Positions 4,924-5,487 of a stretch of DNA of 5,487 nucleotides are shown here, one piece after another. This stretch comes from Acinetobacter sp. UBA6641 (GTDB taxonomy: Bacteria; Pseudomonadota; Gammaproteobacteria; Pseudomonadales; Moraxellaceae). The translations under genes were made by a program, and so were the position numbers. Location: NCBI GenBank assembly GCA_002455755.1, contig DKLL01000162.1, positions 1 to 5,487 of the forward strand, written 5' to 3'. The stretch's first letter is position 1, and each line of letters starts with the position of its first letter. The notes beneath the pieces are model-generated. The model ran no database searches, was not told where the DNA came from, and worked only from the letters and a program-made list of their open reading frames with translations.

Positions 4924-5487
4924 TTTTTCAATAATGATCACTTGCGCTGTGGCCGGTTTTTCTGCCGGTTTTGCCTTGACTGGATGAAGCATGAAATTCA
5001 TGCCCAATGCGAATAAGGTAACCCCCAGAATCTTACGGATAATTTTTTCTGGCAGACGGGAACTGATTAAAGTACCCACCACAATTGCTGGAATTGAACC
5101 GACCAGTAACCATCCAAGCAAGTGCAAATCTACATTACCGGAACTCATGTGTCCAAGACCTGCGACTAAAGTCAAAAGCACGGCATGCACGACATCGGAG
5201 CCAATAATACGAATCATCGGTAAATTCGGGAACATCAGCACCAGTGCCATGATCCCGAATGCACCAGCACCCACTGAAGATAAAGTCACAAATACGCCAA
5301 GTACAATACCCATAATGATAATATAGGCACGCTTGTCTTTGGCTTGCAGGTTAACCTTTTCTAAATCCTGGGTCATATCCAGAGGGACATTTTTACGCAT
5401 TTTATTAAAGAAGCGTTCAATGTGGTTACGGAACACGATAGAAATACCGGTGAGGGTCAACATGAAACCCAATACCATCGTCAAAAC
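4909..5487 (-). CDS. TauE/SafE (TSUP) family membrane permease, 5' end outside window
   Basis: This is the C-terminal part of an inner-membrane protein of the TauE/SafE family (TSUP), members of which move sulfite, sulfoacetate or other small organic anions. About 193 residues are visible against roughly 250-300 for the family, so the first third to quarter is missing. Reading in from the edge there is a hydrophobic segment (VLGFMLTLTGISIVF), then a charged loop (NHIERFFNKMRKN...QAKDKRA). The second family repeat follows, IIIMGIVLGVFVTLSSVGAGAFGIMALVLMF, with its glycine-rich turn. Further membrane spans are around SDVVHAVLLTLVAGL, LHLLGWLLVGSIPAIVVGTLIS and ILGVTLFALGMNFML. The frame is open to the window edge. 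TTG at 5484 and ATG at 5478 lie inside the first hydrophobic segment and are unlikely starts. The substrate cannot be told from this part. The stop lies in a likely terminator hairpin. Confidence 0.88.
   Translation of the reverse strand, partial: VLTMVLGFMLTLTGISIVFRNHIERFFNKMRKNVPLDMTQDLEKVNLQAKDKRAYIIIMGIVLGVFVTLSSVGAGAFGIMALVLMFPNLPMIRIIGSDVVHAVLLTLVAGLGHMSSGNVDLHLLGWLLVGSIPAIVVGTLISSRLPEKIIRKILGVTLFALGMNFMLHPVKAKPAEKPATAQVIIIEKAMKV

Noticed and set aside
4991..5326. Plus-strand open frame inside the TauE/SafE gene
   Set aside because: It is antisense to a clear membrane protein, and its threonine-, proline- and isoleucine-rich make-up is typical of the complement of membrane-span codons.
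5476..5484. TTG 5484 or ATG 5478 as a true start of the TauE/SafE protein
   Set aside because: Both would remove the N-terminal membrane spans of the family, and the frame stays open to the window edge, so the gene is simply cut there.

Overview
The window looks like core chromosome of a gammaproteobacterium, most likely an Acinetobacter species. The reasons are the AT-leaning base composition with even codon use, an IspF protein that reads like the Acinetobacter one (MVAQIRIGQGMDVHAFEEG start), and compact housekeeping and hypothetical genes. The genus call is recognition from memory, not a search. No mobile element, CRISPR array, tRNA or rRNA was seen, and no gene-free stretch exceeds about 185 bases.

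Layout: positions 1-143 hold the 3' end of a tandem glycine riboswitch. It leads into a DadA-type FAD-dependent amino-acid dehydrogenase (185-1429, +). A hairpin at 1436-1468 ends this unit and also serves the converging minus-strand pair: an LprI-like secreted cysteine-rich protein (1875-2525) followed by a YjbR/MmcQ-family protein (1467-1838). A short divergent intergenic region (2526-2624) separates that pair from ispF (+, start best placed at the GTG at 2625). ispF runs 13 bases into the end of a converging, degenerate tyrosine-phosphatase-like gene (3104-3628, -). Upstream of that gene on the minus strand lie a terminator hairpin and a DAHP synthase gene (3691-4803). The window closes inside a TauE/SafE-type permease gene (4909-5487, -) whose 5' end lies outside.

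How they work together: the clearest unit is the glycine riboswitch plus dehydrogenase. It suggests glycine-controlled expression of an enzyme that oxidises glycine or another small amino acid, with the control probably acting on translation. IspF (isoprenoid precursors) and DAHP synthase (entry to the shikimate pathway) are housekeeping enzymes that share only position.

This looks like an ordinary region, and I do not see a new multi-gene system. The points most worth checking are the riboswitch-controlled DadA paralogue with altered family motifs, the phosphatase-like protein whose active-site loop lacks its arginine, and the ispF start.
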